Source: Theristus sp. LFF4_11
Taxonomy: Eukaryota; Nematoda; Chromadorea; Monhysterida; Xyalidae
Assembly (NCBI GenBank): GCA_030248135.1
Contig: JASANC010001975.1
Coordinates: 1 to 64,000 of the forward strand
Direction: 5' to 3'
Length of the DNA: 64,000 nucleotides
This document shows, one piece after another, positions 1-12,100 of the stretch (within the stretch, counting starts at the first letter, position 1; the number at the start of each line of letters is the position of its first letter). Made by a program: the position numbers and the translations under genes. The notes beneath the pieces were generated by a model that worked only from the letters and a program-made list of their open reading frames with translations, was not told where the DNA came from and made no database searches.

Positions 1-170
1 TAAACAACAAACGCGGCGCAAAAATATGACTCTTATGTACTTGTATCCGTGTGTACCACATCAGAGACTTGAAAAGGTTGTCGAGCCAAGTCTTTCACTG
101 CTTACACAAGGCCATATTCCTCCTTTTATATGCGTCTCCCGCATTTTTAGATAATCATAAAACGTGCCAA
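1..170 (+). repeat. Dispersed repeat, family F
   Basis: The stretch from aaacgcggcgcaaaaatatg to the block 'gtctcccgcatttttagata' recurs at about 20800-20950 in the same direction and at about 19825-19980 inverted. The terminal block alone is also seen near 4851. No coding potential is visible. It is probably one end of a larger transposable element. Confidence 0.7.
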
Positions 171-312
171 CCGGCTCAGTTTTTAGGTTTAGGTCCGTTT
201 CAGCAATGACCGAAAACATCCAATTTTGGACCATGAGTTAACTCGAGCTGACACCGGAATATCATAAAACGTGCCAGCCAGTACCGAAGATGACAGAGAT
301 TTTTAGGTATGA

Positions 313-545
313 CCTATTTTTTAAACGTGTCCCACTGAAATGACGTCATATGCCGCCAAACATGCGCTTGCCGTTCATAGCAAACCAGACTTTCCGTTTT
401 GCCGACTTCTTCCAGTAAACAAATGGTGAATGTCGAATCAGTCACACCATACTGACATTTTGGTGCTTGTACTTTGACAAACGGGCGTTTTTAAAGCAAA
501 TGACGTCATTTTAGTCCGGACACGTTTGAATAAATCCACAATAGT
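313..545 (+). mobile_element. Miniature inverted-repeat element, family A copy 1
   Basis: One of five near-full copies of a 220-235 bp element. The ends are imperfect inverted repeats (aaacgtgtcccactgaaatg against the reverse of cattttagtccggacacgtt), and each end carries the palindrome tgacgtca. It lies upstream of the first gene. Confidence 0.75.
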
Positions 546-778
546 AAGCTAACCTACACGCACAGCTTTAGTTTAGGACAAAAATGCGAAAAGACATGGC
601 GTGACGAATCTACGCATAATAAAATTGACCATCAATGTGAGAGTGGGACAAAATTTTTTGCACAATTACCGCCGTTCCATCCGAAACTCTTTTGAGCCAC
701 ACTCAACACAAACCCTCGACTCAATAGAGCCTTTATTTCTCTGGCACAAATTGTCATCATCATACCCACTATACCAGA

Positions 779-3700
779 ATGTCGTTCATCTCCACCAGAT
801 CAATGCAATCAACAGAGAGTTATTCAGGCACCAAAGACCTCGGCGCGGGCGCCAAGATGAAACTTTACGTGCCTTACGAAGCGATGTCCGATCGACAGAT
901 TGTCAAGGTTTACTGCATGTTTCATTATCAGACGACTTTCTTGGATTTATGTCATGTGACGTCGTCGATTAAGATTGGTGTTTATTGATTCTGTAGAAGC
1001 TCAGGAAAGATACGGCAAGAACAATCTGACGACAGTATTAATGAGTGAATGCCAAACAAACCAATCAATCAATAAACTGAAACTTTACAGAGCTCGAAAG
1101 GCGTCTCGGGTGGGTCGCACATCACGCGAGCGTTCATCATCGGACGATTCGGCGAGAACCAAGGGGTGCTCATGTCGAAGGACGATCCGGACTTCTTGAA
1201 TCACCTGCGCAATTGCAAGCCGACCGGCGCTCTGATTGGTGACTCTCATTGGGAATTGTCCCCGGTTGCTTTGATTTGATTTGACTCTGTTACATTCTTT
1301 TTATTCCTTATTTCTTTTTAAAAGAATGCCTCAGGACGATACATGGCCGAAGACGACGACGACTATTGGCGGAGTTTGCACATCAATCCGGCGCTCGACC
1401 GCGTTCTTGCTAGCGGGCCGTCGCGCGGTGCCCTTTTCTTAAAAAAATGCGGCTTTCCTTTAAGACACATGCCTTTGACAAAAATCCAACGCATCTATCT
1501 GACAAACTAATTAGGCCCATCTGGTGCTAATGTTAGTAATTGGCAGCTTTTCAATTATTGCGCTTCCTGTTTGCAGTCAACCAGCAAGTCAGAAGATTCA
1601 AACGCGGGTTTTTGTTGTTGTTGTTGGGATTTTTAGGCGATGTTTTTAGCCCCACGGCTAACTCAGAGAAGCGTACAGAAGCGGGTTTTCACAGTTTGAC
1701 GGTACATTTTTGTTTGCAAACTCGCAGATTTCATGTTCCACCGCGGCGTTCTGATTGGAGAGGAGCGCGCGACGGTCGAACACGAGGAGGCGATGCTCGG
1801 GGTGCTGCTCGTCCAGTTGGTGGAGCCGAACGCTGTGAAAAACGAAAAGGCACGTCGTCTCGTGGAGCAACTGCAGATGTTCGCTGTGAAAACGTTCGTA
1901 CGCATTGTTGCACGCCCATTTCAGTTGCAGTTGCTTTTGTTTAAGTATTGCTTTTCAAACCGTTATCATAATTCCAAGTAGCGAGAGAGTGGCGATTTAG
2001 TGGACTGGGAGAACAACCAATATTACAGGAAAAGGATCACATTATATAGGATGTCACGGATAATTACAGCTAAATAGTTGCAATAATTGTTCATCATTAA
2101 CTTTATAGCCAGTGATTCTGTACATTTTTGGCAGAGATTCAGGCATCCGTAAAAAATAGTTTTAAAAAACCTCGAGTGGACTTAGGGATTTGAAACGACG
2201 TCCCTGGTTCAAACGCCAGTCATATTGAGCATGGTGACACAGCAAACGAACAGCGCTCGTCTGCTCTGACGAAACACACCATCTCAAATGTTGCTTTCAG
2301 CACCGCAATGCAACAGATGCCCGACAAACGCCAGAAACTGAGCAGCCAACTGAGCAAGGGACTCGACAGTCTCGGCGCAGCGTTGAAGGCCAACAAGTGT
2401 CGCTCCGAAGTATTGTATGCTCAAAAATTATCGAATAATTAACCGCCAGTACATATGCACTCGTTCACGGTGGTTATTGTAATTTCATCTGGTTTCTTCA
2501 GTGAGAAAAATAAGAGTGCATCAAAACAAGATTTAATGGGCAACCAGTATGTAAACTGTGCAACTACTTTAGCTGGGCACTTACTAGCCACATTTAGTGC
2601 ACTATGCTCTACAGCCAAACTCTGAATTATAGGGAATCAGCTGATTGGTTGGTTGGCGGTCACGTGATGCATGTTTTCTGTGCAGGTATTGCTGTCGGGG
2701 GGCGGAGTTTGCTTTGCACAGAAAGCATGCACACCGTAATCACCGACGAATCAGCTGATTCACTATAATTTAGAGTAGTTCAACTGTACACCATTTTCAC
2801 ATCAACACAGACGCGCAACATTATCGAGCAGTGTCAGAAACAGCAGCGCGTGCCGACCGAATGGGAGATGGCCGAAATCGTGGAGGCTCTACGAGCGGAG
2901 GTGGTCGCCGTCGAGCGGCACACGTCCGGCATTGATACGCTCGTTCGTCGATTGGTCGCCGAAGGATTCATCGCGAAACAAAAGGCGCGAACTTTTGTGG
3001 AATAATTGCTTGCGTTACTATTTTGTGGAATTGTATAGTGGAGACAATGCCTGCATAGAAAGCATGAACCATCATCAACCAATCAGCTGATTGCCCGTAT
3101 TTTAGAGTTCGACCATAGTTTCAATCTTTTTGTGGCAATTCAAAATGGCCGAAGTGCCTCGGCCCTATTTGGCAATTTTAAATTCCCGCGTCATGCATGA
3201 AACTGTTTACCTATTTTTGGGCGCACTGAGTGCTCGGGACCAAAATAAAAGATAGGATATTAGCAAAAACCACCGGCTTCCATTCAGACGTCGATGGCGC
3301 ACAGCATGCTCCACGAGCAGTTCATGCGCGCGAAATGTCGCCTGACGCTCGCCGACGTGCAGGCCGCTGTGATGCGTGCGCGTACCGAGGATGCGGCCAC
3401 GGTGGCCGACCGGTGAGCGGTGCTGGCTTGAATGCAGTGCACTCTGTTGTTGACTCAGCACAAACACAAACACACAGCACAAACACAAACACAAAACACA
3501 GCACAAACACAAACACACAGCACAAACACAAACACACAGCACAAACACAAACACACAGCACAAACACAAACACACAGCACAAACACAAACACACAGCACA
3601 AACACAAACACACAGCACAAACACAAACACACAGCACAAACACAAACACACAGCACAAACACAGACACGTTCGCACACGGCTGTCAACAGGCGCTTGCCA

Positions 3701-4176
3701 CCAACCGATGCTTCTGTGCGCATATTTCGCGCAAAACTTTCAGTACCAGCTGCGGGTTTTCGAGCGTGCTGAAAACGATGGCAAATTTTGTGATTCGGCT
3801 TCTGAGGACCAGCACCGGCACTTTAATCTGCCTTGGGAGGGAGGCACGCAATACAGTACCCCTAAGATTAAAAAATGCCCGTTTTGTGTGCAAACGTGCA
3901 ATATGCTTATTCCGACACTTTCATCAATAACAAAAATAGTACAACAGAGTGCACTTACTTCAGAATAGGACTTTATTCATGAACAAAATTGAGGTTGCTT
4001 CCTCGATCTTAAAGTTTTTTTCTTGATCTTGTTAAACCGAGCCTTTTTTTCTCAAACCACCAACTAAACACATCTTCAGGACGCAGCAAACCAAAACACT
4101 GGCTGCTGCTGGAAACAAACAGCCGACAGCGCCGCCAGCCAAGAAGTCCAAGAAGAACAAGACAACTCATATTTGA
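779..4176 (+). CDS. Uncharacterised 350-residue helical protein with lysine-rich tail (8 exons)
   Basis: Eight exons join in frame with gt/ag sites: 779-907, 1091-1238, 1335-1427, 1728-1893, 2301-2409, 2811-2996, 3288-3412 and 4080-4176. They give 1053 nt ending in TGA. The start is the ATG at 779; a second Met follows nine residues in. Residues about 20-120 look globular (KMKLYVPYEAMSDRQIV, SLHINPALDRVLASG). Residues about 125-320 are rich in A, E, K, Q and R, with few prolines, and are likely helical or coiled coil (EEAMLGVLLVQLVEP, TEWEMAEIVEALRAE). The last 25 residues are basic (PPAKKSKKNKTTHI). There is no signal peptide or membrane segment, so a cytosolic or nuclear protein is inferred. 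I do not recognise the family. The continuous phase across seven introns is the main evidence that it is real. Introns hold a minisatellite and a family B element. A polyadenylation signal follows at 4311. Confidence 0.72.
2620..2770. repeat. Short inverted-repeat element related to family D
   Basis: Ends 'aatcagctgattggttggtt' and, inverted, 'gacgaatcagctgattcact' flank about 100 bp containing cacgtgatgcat and matching 'agcatgc' blocks. A related fragment lies at 3060-3110. It sits in an intron of the first gene. Confidence 0.55.
3100..3260 (-). mobile_element. Family B element, copy 1 (partial)
   Basis: Contains the family signature 'ttcccgcgtcatgcatgaaa' and ends 'gggaccaaaataaaagata'. 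It is inserted in the intron between the sixth and seventh exons of the first gene. Confidence 0.65.
3463..3667. repeat. 19-bp minisatellite in an intron
   Basis: Unit cacaaacacaaacacacag is repeated about ten times with one shortened copy near 3493. It lies within the intron from 3413 to 4079. All frames across it are open because of the simple composition, but it is not coding. Confidence 0.9.
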
Positions 4177-4310
4177 GTCTGAATTAATTTTAAAAATTTG
4201 AAAATATCTAAAATAATCTTATTAATGACGGTCCTTGACTGATTGTTTTTTGTAAATTTTCCTGAAAATGGGATTGATGAACTGCAAATCTCAGAAAAAC
4301 TATTTAAAGT

Positions 4311-4316
4311 AATAAA
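4311..4316 (+). promoter_or_regulatory. Candidate polyadenylation signal
   Basis: AATAAA lies 135 bases after the stop codon of the first gene, in its presumed 3' untranslated region. Confidence 0.45.
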
Positions 4317-4334
4317 TCTCCTGATGTCACCCTT

Positions 4335-4500
4335 ATAATTGGGGCTGGGTGGTAGCGCGTGCGTTCGGGGCTCGAGCCCTGCCGAGGGCCGAGGAGTGTA
4401 TGAGCTCTTAATGACAGAGAAAATTCGATGGGCGCCCTACTCTGTACACTTTTCTGTGTTAACCCTGGCTAAAAAATTGCCTAAAATCACCCTTCGTTTG
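4335..4500 (+). repeat. tRNA-derived SINE-like sequence
   Basis: Contains an A-box-like gggtggtagcgcgtgcg and, about 12 bases on, a B-box-like ggggctcgagccc, as in RNA polymerase III promoters of tRNA-derived SINEs. No tRNA cloverleaf can be folded convincingly. Confidence 0.4.
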
Positions 4501-4876
4501 TTCGTATGAAAAATCTGGGATAAATCAAAATACACTCTCAACTCACTGTCCGAGCCCAGTGAGTAAGTTAACGTAGTCTTTTGTGTAATACTTTACGTTG
4601 CAAGACCTATGATGATACAATACGTGTGTTGATTATAGGCTCACTGGCGCAAAATGAAAATTTGATTTTGAATTTAGGTGGGTTAGACTTGTACCATACC
4701 CGTGCGACGGTGTGGAGTACCGATGTGCGCAGCCCTCAAACCGGTGGGCAGCCCGCACAAAAACAAACTTTGCAAGCTTTGCTTCATTGCACCGGCTGCC
4801 TTGCAAATGTGCACAGCACCCAACATGGTGCACAGCTCTCAAACCGATGGCATCTCCCGCATTTTTAGATAATGAA

Positions 4877-5205
4877 CGGATAGTTTCAGATGATGAAAGA
4901 GATTTTTTTCAGACACTATATTTTGAAAAGTGTGACACAAAGATTTTTCAAGACCATGCATTCATAAGAAGCGTCAAAATACGTAGGTAGAAACGTAGAA
5001 ATAATGTTAGCGTCTTGAAAATGACAGACAAGGACCATTTTTGTCATTGTCAACGCGCTAATATTATTTGTACGTTTCTACCTAATTTTTGACGCTTCTT
5101 ATGAATGCATGGTCTTGAAAAATTTTTGTGTCACACTTTTCAAAATATATAGATAGTTTATCTGAAACAAAAACAATTCTCTTTTACCATCTGAAACTAT
5201 CCGTA
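4877..5205. mobile_element. Long fold-back element
   Basis: Two arms of about 150 bp are near-perfect reverse complements (left 'aagaccatgcattcataaga', right 'tcttatgaatgcatggtctt'). The outer ends are gatagtttcagatg and catctgaaactatc, and the loop is short. No coding capacity; a MITE-type palindromic element. Confidence 0.85.
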
Positions 5206-5520
5206 CATTTACAGTAGGTAGTTATTGCAGTGTGTCTAAACATTCTGATCATTGTCTTTTTAGCGTTCAGACCGATAGCTTTAAGAAGCTGTAGTCGAAC
5301 TTTATGACACAAGCTGTCGTTTAAATTTTTGTGGATTTTTCTTGTTTTTTTTTAGATTCCGAGTAGACTACAGAATACCTACGTTTTTGTTAATGATGTT
5401 TTTAGGTTCAAATCAAACTTGGTTATTGCCATAATGACAGTTTTTTCCCAAAAAAGTGAAATATGGATTCATTCAGACGGATCATTTTCGAACCATATGT
5501 GTCTTGCCCAGCCCCGGACG

Positions 5521-8500
5521 ATGAGTTTTTCGATTGCGATGATATTTGTTGGCATCTGCACCTTGAACAAAGTGTTGCTGGGTAAGCCCCAAGTTTTCAC
5601 AAAAAACTTGCAAACACTTGTAAAACCTAAAAACTATATTTTTTCAAACCTCATTTCAGCGTCAGACAGTGAATGGGAGTACGATGGAATGCGGGGTTAG
5701 TTTTCAGAACGAGAACAACGGTTTGAATATAATGTATTATCTATTTTTTAGACGTGTCCCATTGAAATGACGTCATGTGCCGCCAAACATGCGCTTGCCG
5801 TTCACTGCAAACCAGACTTTCCGTTTAGCCGATTTCTTCCCGTAAACAAATGGTGAATGTCGAATCAGTCACACCAATCTGACATTTTAGTGCCTGTACT
5901 TTGCGTTTTTAAAGCAAATGACATCATTTTAGTCCGGACACGTTTGAATAAATCCACAATACAGTATGTTTCTACAGTCTATCTCGCTAATATATGCAAC
6001 TAGCTGATTGGTTGGTCATAGCAATTCTCAGCGCTCATTGGTTAGTCATGAACAGTTCTCAGCGCTCATTGGTTGTTCATGAGAAATTCTCAGCGCTGAT
6101 TGGTTAGTCATTACGTCATGTTGCATATATTTTCCAGATGGACTGTATCCTTAGCAGAATGCAGAGCACGTGAAAAAAGAAAGTAAGGAGTCTGGTTGGA
6201 AAGAAGCCATCATGGAGGTTTTTTGATTCCGACCAAACTTGATCCCAGTTCCTTTTTTTTAATGTATTTTGTGAAAAAGTGACAGTCATGCAGAAATAGA
6301 CTATTATATTTTTGATGTATTTTTTTAATCCAGCCATTGTGTGTGCACATGCATGTTCATTGTTCGTACGTTGGTTTAGGACCCAGTCATTGGCCTGGAA
6401 TCTGCAACCGCGGCACAAGGCAATCTCCGATAGACATCAATATGACTGATTTGCTGTGGGATTGCGCAGATCCGTTTGACTTCCACAACTATGACCAAGT
6501 TTTATCTAAATTTCTTGTTGAAAACAACGGTCATACGGGTATGTATACCAACAAAACTGTAACTTTTGGCTCTGCAACTCAATGCGTTTGCAGACGTTGA
6601 AAGGAAATTGGTTTCGTGCGTGATGCGGTAATTCGAAATTGGCAACCCGACCGGGTCTCAGGGACACGGGTTACTTCACCAATTTTGAATTGCCGCGTCA
6701 AGCATGAAACTGATTTCAAATCTAGGCGCATTAATAGTATTCATATTTAATAACGACATTCAAATAGTATCTACATCAAATTGAGTGGCATAACCAAAAG
6801 AAACGATCATATACGCTCTTGTTTGTTGTTGAGGTTGCTCGATGCATCACAATTGTAGTACCTTCAATTTTCTATTCTGAACACTAACTTCAGTTCAAAT
6901 AACACTGCCGGACTCCACTGCTGCAATCAGTGGCGGTGGTCTATCAGGGCGCTACGATTTGTCGCAGTTTCACTTTCACTGGGGTCGCAACGGCTCACTG
7001 GGATCAGAGCACAAAATCGACAATGAAACGTTTCAACTTGAGGTAATTACGATTTTTTAAGTTCTGTGACTGAATGCGTGTGCAGACGTAGAAAGGAAAC
7101 TAGTTTCAATCTTTATGCAGCAATTCAAAGTCACCTAAGTGACTTGGCCCTATGTGTGGGACTCAGTTCACTTTACCAATTTTGAATGCCCGCGTGATGC
7201 ATGAAACTGTTTATAATACCTATCTATGCGCGCATTGAGTTGCGGGACCAAAATAAAAGATATTACACAAGCGTCCTTATTGCGGCATCTCTGTTCGTTT
7301 TTCTTGCACGGCGATTTTCAGCTGCATTTTGTGCACGTCAAAAATGGTCTCACATTCGATGAAGCGCTGAAGCGGTCGGATGGCTTAGCCGTACTGAGTG
7401 TTCTGTACGAGAACGATGATGAATACTTCGATAAAAGAAATGCGGACGGTTTGGAATTGTTGGAGAACGTTTTCAGTGCGATCGAAGACGCTGGTAAGCA
7501 CATAAAAAGCGTTTTTTTTAATTGTTCGTGAAAAAGTACAGGGTGTCCCAGCTAGATGTACAATATTTGTTTTTGTAATTACGCGTGCGTGCGTGGATCA
7601 ATTTTTATATTTTTTTCAGTGTTTGTAGTAAAGACTTCGGGAATTTGTTTGACATTAAAAACGTTGCGATACGTTAAATATAACTTAAGTTATAAGCATT
7701 TGAAAAAATACACACTTTTCAATTGCCGTCTGCACCGGTGCGCGTGTGGCTGGACACTCAGTTTGACCAGCGCTGGGTCGGCCGCGGTGGGCCAATTGCC
7801 TGGCCTGCACGTTCGCCTGACATCACAGCGTGCGACTACTGTCTCTGGGGCGCTGTGAAGCACCGTGTTTATCAGACCCACCCAGCATCCATCGATGAGC
7901 TGATTGTGGCCATCGGTGAAGCTGTGGGCGAAATTAGCGACGAAGAGTGCCTGGCAGGTGTTTTGGACTTCGACAGACGAATGGATAAACTGATTGAAAG
8001 AGAGAGCCAACACATTGAGGACAATTAGACGCTTGATATTTTGATTCTGAGAGTGTTTGATTTGCTTTTTCTGCTCTCCGCTCGTGTCATTTCTGTTCTT
8101 TTTTTGTGAAAAAGAGGTATTTTTTTAAAACTGCCATAACTTGTGCCATATTTGCTGAAACATAAAAATTTTTGTGCCAAACAAATTCCCGAAGTCTTTT
8201 TTACAAACGTTAAAAAAATTATCAACATAGGTCAACGCACGCGCGCATACTTTAAAAAAACAAATGTTGTACATCTAGCTGGGACACCCTGTAGTTCTCA
8301 ACAAAAAAAATCGAAATTGAAAAAGGCAAGAAAGCACACGTCGACGATGTCTCGGGTCAGCCTTTCACGTTGTCCATGCTTTTGCCGAACGACACGTCAA
8401 TGTTCTACCGGTATTTCGGCTCTTTAACGACACCCGATTGCAACGAGGCTGTTGTTTGGACGGTTTTCGCTGATACTGGACGAATACCAAGTAGAGATGT

Positions 8501-8933
8501 TGGTGCACTTCAGGCTTCTTTGTATGTCATCACGTACTGTTTTTAAACATCGCCTTGTCAGAAAGCGCATGTTCAACATTGCTGAACGACAAATCACGTG
8601 CTTATACGTCTGGTTAACTTGATTGCAGCTGTTCCAGTTCCATAGAGTAAAGGACTTGCATGGTCACGATCACATTGATAATTATCGACCAGTACAGCCG
8701 TTGAATGGACGCAACGTGAGCGACACAGATTTAACGGAATGATGCAACGTTATTTCAGTTGAAGTGCTCGTGTTCCTGTTGATGAGTTCCGTGTTCATTT
8801 TTTGCAGGTTACCCTGATGGACAGCTTTTGCACTCGTGCAACTAATATTACGGTAAGCCACGTAAAACTACACGTCGAACAAAGTGCGAGCGGCGAAAAC
8901 GAGTGGAAAAACAAAACCTCGTATAAAATTTGA
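5521..8933 (+). CDS. Secreted alpha-carbonic anhydrase
   Basis: Reversible hydration of CO2 to bicarbonate, probably outside the cell. Exons 5521-5581, 5660-5695, 6380-6538, 6894-7042, 7322-7493, about 8335-8525, 8629-8715 and 8808-8933 encode about 326 residues. The N-terminus is a signal peptide (MSFSIAMIFVGICTL). Family hallmarks follow: WEYDGMRGPSHWPG, RQSPIDIN, then FHFHWG with the first two zinc histidines, LHFVH with the third, SLTTPDCNEAVVWTVF with the active-site threonine, and NYRPVQPLNGR. All catalytic residues needed are therefore present. The C-terminal extension has NIT and NKT glycosylation sequons. The boundary after the sixth exon is uncertain: a stronger gtatgt donor at 8522 would require acceptor ccatag instead. 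The large intron 7494-8334 contains a Tc1/mariner derivative. Possible poly(A) signal at 9111. Confidence 0.93.
5744..5962 (+). mobile_element. Family A element, copy 2
   Basis: Same ends and internal order as the copy at 313-545. It lies in the second intron of the carbonic anhydrase gene. One of its two tgacgtca palindromes has mutated to tgacatca. Confidence 0.8.
5985..6145. mobile_element. Family D element (gattggtt repeats with terminal inverted repeats)
   Basis: Ends are read as 'ctaatatatgcaactagctg' and 'gttgcatatattttccagat'. Inside are three tandem copies of about 32 bp containing 'caattctcagcgct'. The same structure occurs at 36010-36215. It is in an intron of the carbonic anhydrase gene. 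Confidence 0.75.
6570..6745 (-). mobile_element. Family B element, copy 2
   Basis: Begins ctctgcaactcaatgcg and runs through 'gaattgccgcgtcaagcatg'. It is diverged, and it sits in the intron after exon 3 of the carbonic anhydrase gene. Confidence 0.6.
7064..7264 (-). mobile_element. Family B element, copy 3
   Basis: A full-length copy of about 200 bp between gtgactgaatgcgtgtgcag and gggaccaaaataaaagata. It ends about 55 bases before the next carbonic anhydrase exon. Confidence 0.75.
7539..8291 (+). mobile_element. Tc1/mariner-type transposon, internally deleted, copy 1
   Basis: Perfect terminal inverted repeats of at least 24 bp start cagggtgtcccagctagatg, and the element is flanked by TA, the target duplication of the IS630-Tc1-mariner superfamily. 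The middle (about 7723-8027) encodes only the C-terminal third of a DDE transposase, with the hallmark SPDITACDYCLWGAVKHRVY. The catalytic N-terminal part is absent. The element is thus non-autonomous. Confidence 0.9.
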
Positions 8934-9110
8934 CTGGACGGCTTTTCGGGTTCTGCTTCTGCTTTCATAAAACATCAACCGTGTGTGCATGCTTCACGTG
9001 CAGTGTGTGTCTATTGATCTGTTACATACATGTAAGACATAATGGTGATGAATAACAGTGTGTTAGAAAATGCGTTTTTATAATTTTTGGCAAAGTCCAA
9101 CTTTAATATA

Positions 9111-9116
9111 AATAAA
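9111..9116 (+). promoter_or_regulatory. Candidate polyadenylation signal
   Basis: AATAAA lies 178 bases after the carbonic anhydrase stop codon. Confidence 0.45.
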
Positions 9117-9119
9117 GTT

Positions 9120-12100
9120 TGCTTAAGCTTTGTTTAGTATTCAAGTTTCAAGTACTTGCATTGAAAGAACGGGTTAGGTATTGGAAAGATGCTTCTTTTG
9201 TTGTTTGCCGGTTTTTGATAGCGCAGTGATAAGTATCTCACCTACATGTATATGTGAACTTTTCTTTCATCATTCATGTGAATAAATATATTTTTTATTC
9301 ATATTTTATACATTTTTGCACTCTCGCAGCATCTCGATAGTTTTTTTAACGATTACAGACAAACATAAATAATTGCACAAACACAAAACTTTTTGAGTAC
9401 GTACGCGAGAATCTTTTCTGATATTCTTTGGTTCTCAGCAGGAGTTCCGTGCGTTGTTTTGGCTCATATCATAAAATTTCAAAAATGCACGCGAAACAAA
9501 ACTTGTTTTTTAAAGGTGTCGGGCCCGCACACCAGACGAGCGCACATGTATTGAGCTTCCCGCAGTGCACGTGCAATAAACACCGCCATTGTTAAATAAT
9601 GTTAGTAGCATTTTTTTATTTTCACTACTTCAAAAAGTTTTTTACAGTTTGCTGGCACACACCCGACAAGCTTCAATAAAAAACACAACTTTGGAAAGTT
9701 ATTTTACAATGTTTAGTAAATGTACTTGTGAACACGAAGAAAACGTTTCTGGGTGATCCATTTCCATTCGTTTAACACCGTGTGTATAATTTTTTCAAAC
9801 AGTTTAAATTTAAGAAGTTTTGTTCACTGCGCTCAATTCTTCAAGAGCACACTAGAAGTGTGTAATATTATCGGAATTACATAGTGCTTAATGGCATTAA
9901 TCGTATGTATCACCACCCGACGGCAGTAAACGCATCATTCCAATCTTGTTGTCTGCAAAAACTGTGTTGGAAAAACTGGAGAACTTACAAGTGCATGTTA
10001 TTGTCACCCTGTCGACAATAATTGCGCTTTTTGATGACAGCTGTGGAAATGACAGCATCATGTGAAGTTGCCGATCGTCTTAATTTCTCTGGCTGTCAAC
10101 GTTTCTGCCAGTAGTTTACTGTATCACTCTCGTGGACTTCAATCAAGTGCCGTGCATACAGTTGGCATCTTATGTATGCAATAATTATGCATTTCTGCCA
10201 CCAGTGATCAGTTATTATATCAGTGTTTTTGTTTTTCTTTGGTTTTTTAAAATTATACATGTGAAAACACACACCTTACAAGTGTTTTTCGAACGCATAC
10301 TAGTTCACAATGTGTACATGTACATGATTCCACTTCTAGTTTCTGGCGTTATTGGTCTAATGACCGACTTAAAAATTGGTATAATAAAAATAAAAATGCA
10401 TATTCTTTATTGTTGTTCACTATTGCAGTTTAGCGGACAGTGCAATTCAGAGACTAACTTTGATTGCTGGCAACTTGATCCCGCGTCGTGTCCTATGTCC
10501 CGGTTATGTAGTTACTCGGCATTCTGCGCAATGAATTTTCCCGTGACAAAACACGATACCTGGGACACGGACACGGCTCGGGACACGCCACCGAACACAA
10601 GTTCAATTTTTTTTTAGCGTGAATGTACTTACGTGAAAGCAGTCGGACCGAATCATCCCTGAAAACCACAATAGTTAAATCTGCGTTGCGCTTGTGCACT
10701 CAGTAAACGACATTATACATACATACAGTATGCTACGTGAAATATAGCTGTTTATATATATTATACACATTTTCACGCATCGCTAGGTTGGTTAAAAAGT
10801 GACACTGAAATACAACCTGGGTGAAATCATTTATATACATATTCCATGGATGTCACATGCATTTTTACACATTCACATCTATGTGCATATGCAACGTATC
10901 GAAGCATCTACATACAATGTACATATATCTATATATCATTTTCGGTGAACATTCTGAAAACCGCATTTTAATGACATTTAAAAATGCGCAGCAACCTTGG
11001 TTCTCATCGAACTCGCAAGTCAATCCGCTTTTCAGAGTTTCAAAGAGTGATTGAGTATCAGCAGCAATACGCGCATCAGCACAGCCAACTTTTCATTGCA
11101 ATAATACCCATGCTCTCTTATGCTCTTATAAACATATGTATATATACAGTGTCCATCCAAATGCAGTGCGCATCAATGGAGATCACACGGCAGCCGAAAA
11201 AATCACACTCACATGCTGTCACTACGGATTGTCGTTGATTTGTGCAATGTCCTGTGTACCGTACAGCTGCAGCGGTATAAACTTTCAACATACAATATGT
11301 ATCGATATGTCCTGGGCTGAATGGGTGCACCCCATCTAGTTTACAGGCAAATTGGACCATGCGTCCATGTGCTGTATGTTCAGCATATGTGCCGTTTCCC
11401 AGTTGAGATTTACACTCGGCAGTTTGTGGGTTCAAAAAGCGGCTTGTTGCGGTGAAACGAAGTTTTTCTCAGAGCGACTAAACATTCTCGGTGACGTGCG
11501 TCAAAGAGAGCGATATTTCTGCTATTGTTGGTTGTTTGGGAGGCGAACGTAATTTGATCTGTTCGAAATGTGGCACATCATCGCTTATTTAGCAATATGT
11601 GTTCACATAAAAAAGAAAAGCGTCAAAAATTTCAGCTTGTACCGTTTGTAACACATTTTTTTTAAAATCGATCTTTTGGTGTTCTCTTTCGACTTTTTTT
11701 AGTTTGTGTCAATATTTTAAATTAGGTGATTTATTCGTTAATGTTTAACTGCCGGTTTTAAAACAGTACGAAGCAACACAGCAAAGGCGTTGGGTGAGGG
11801 TGGTCTACATTTAGTTTCGATATTGAGGATTCCTATGACACCCACCCACACCTCGAGCTCCCTCCCAACCTCTAAACCGCTTAACATCCCTTGAACCGTT
11901 TGCATAAACCCGTGAAAAATAATATGCATCATCACTCCATTAAAAAAAAACTAGTTCCCGACGGATGCAGTTTCCTCCCTTGTCTGTGGTACTGTTTTAA
12001 AAACGACGTGTTTGAAAAACAAACTTATACGTACAATGTATGTACATCGTGCGGTGACTGCTAACTTTGACAGGGTGTCATTTATTTAATTTTCCATTAA

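Noticed and set aside
3207..3968. Overlapping open frames on both strands across the acaaacaca repeat
   Set aside because: Simple-sequence composition keeps all frames open; the region is an intron of the first gene.
7723..8028. A gene for a transposase-like protein
   Set aside because: Only the C-terminal third of the enzyme remains between inverted ends, so it is annotated as part of a deletion derivative, not as a gene.
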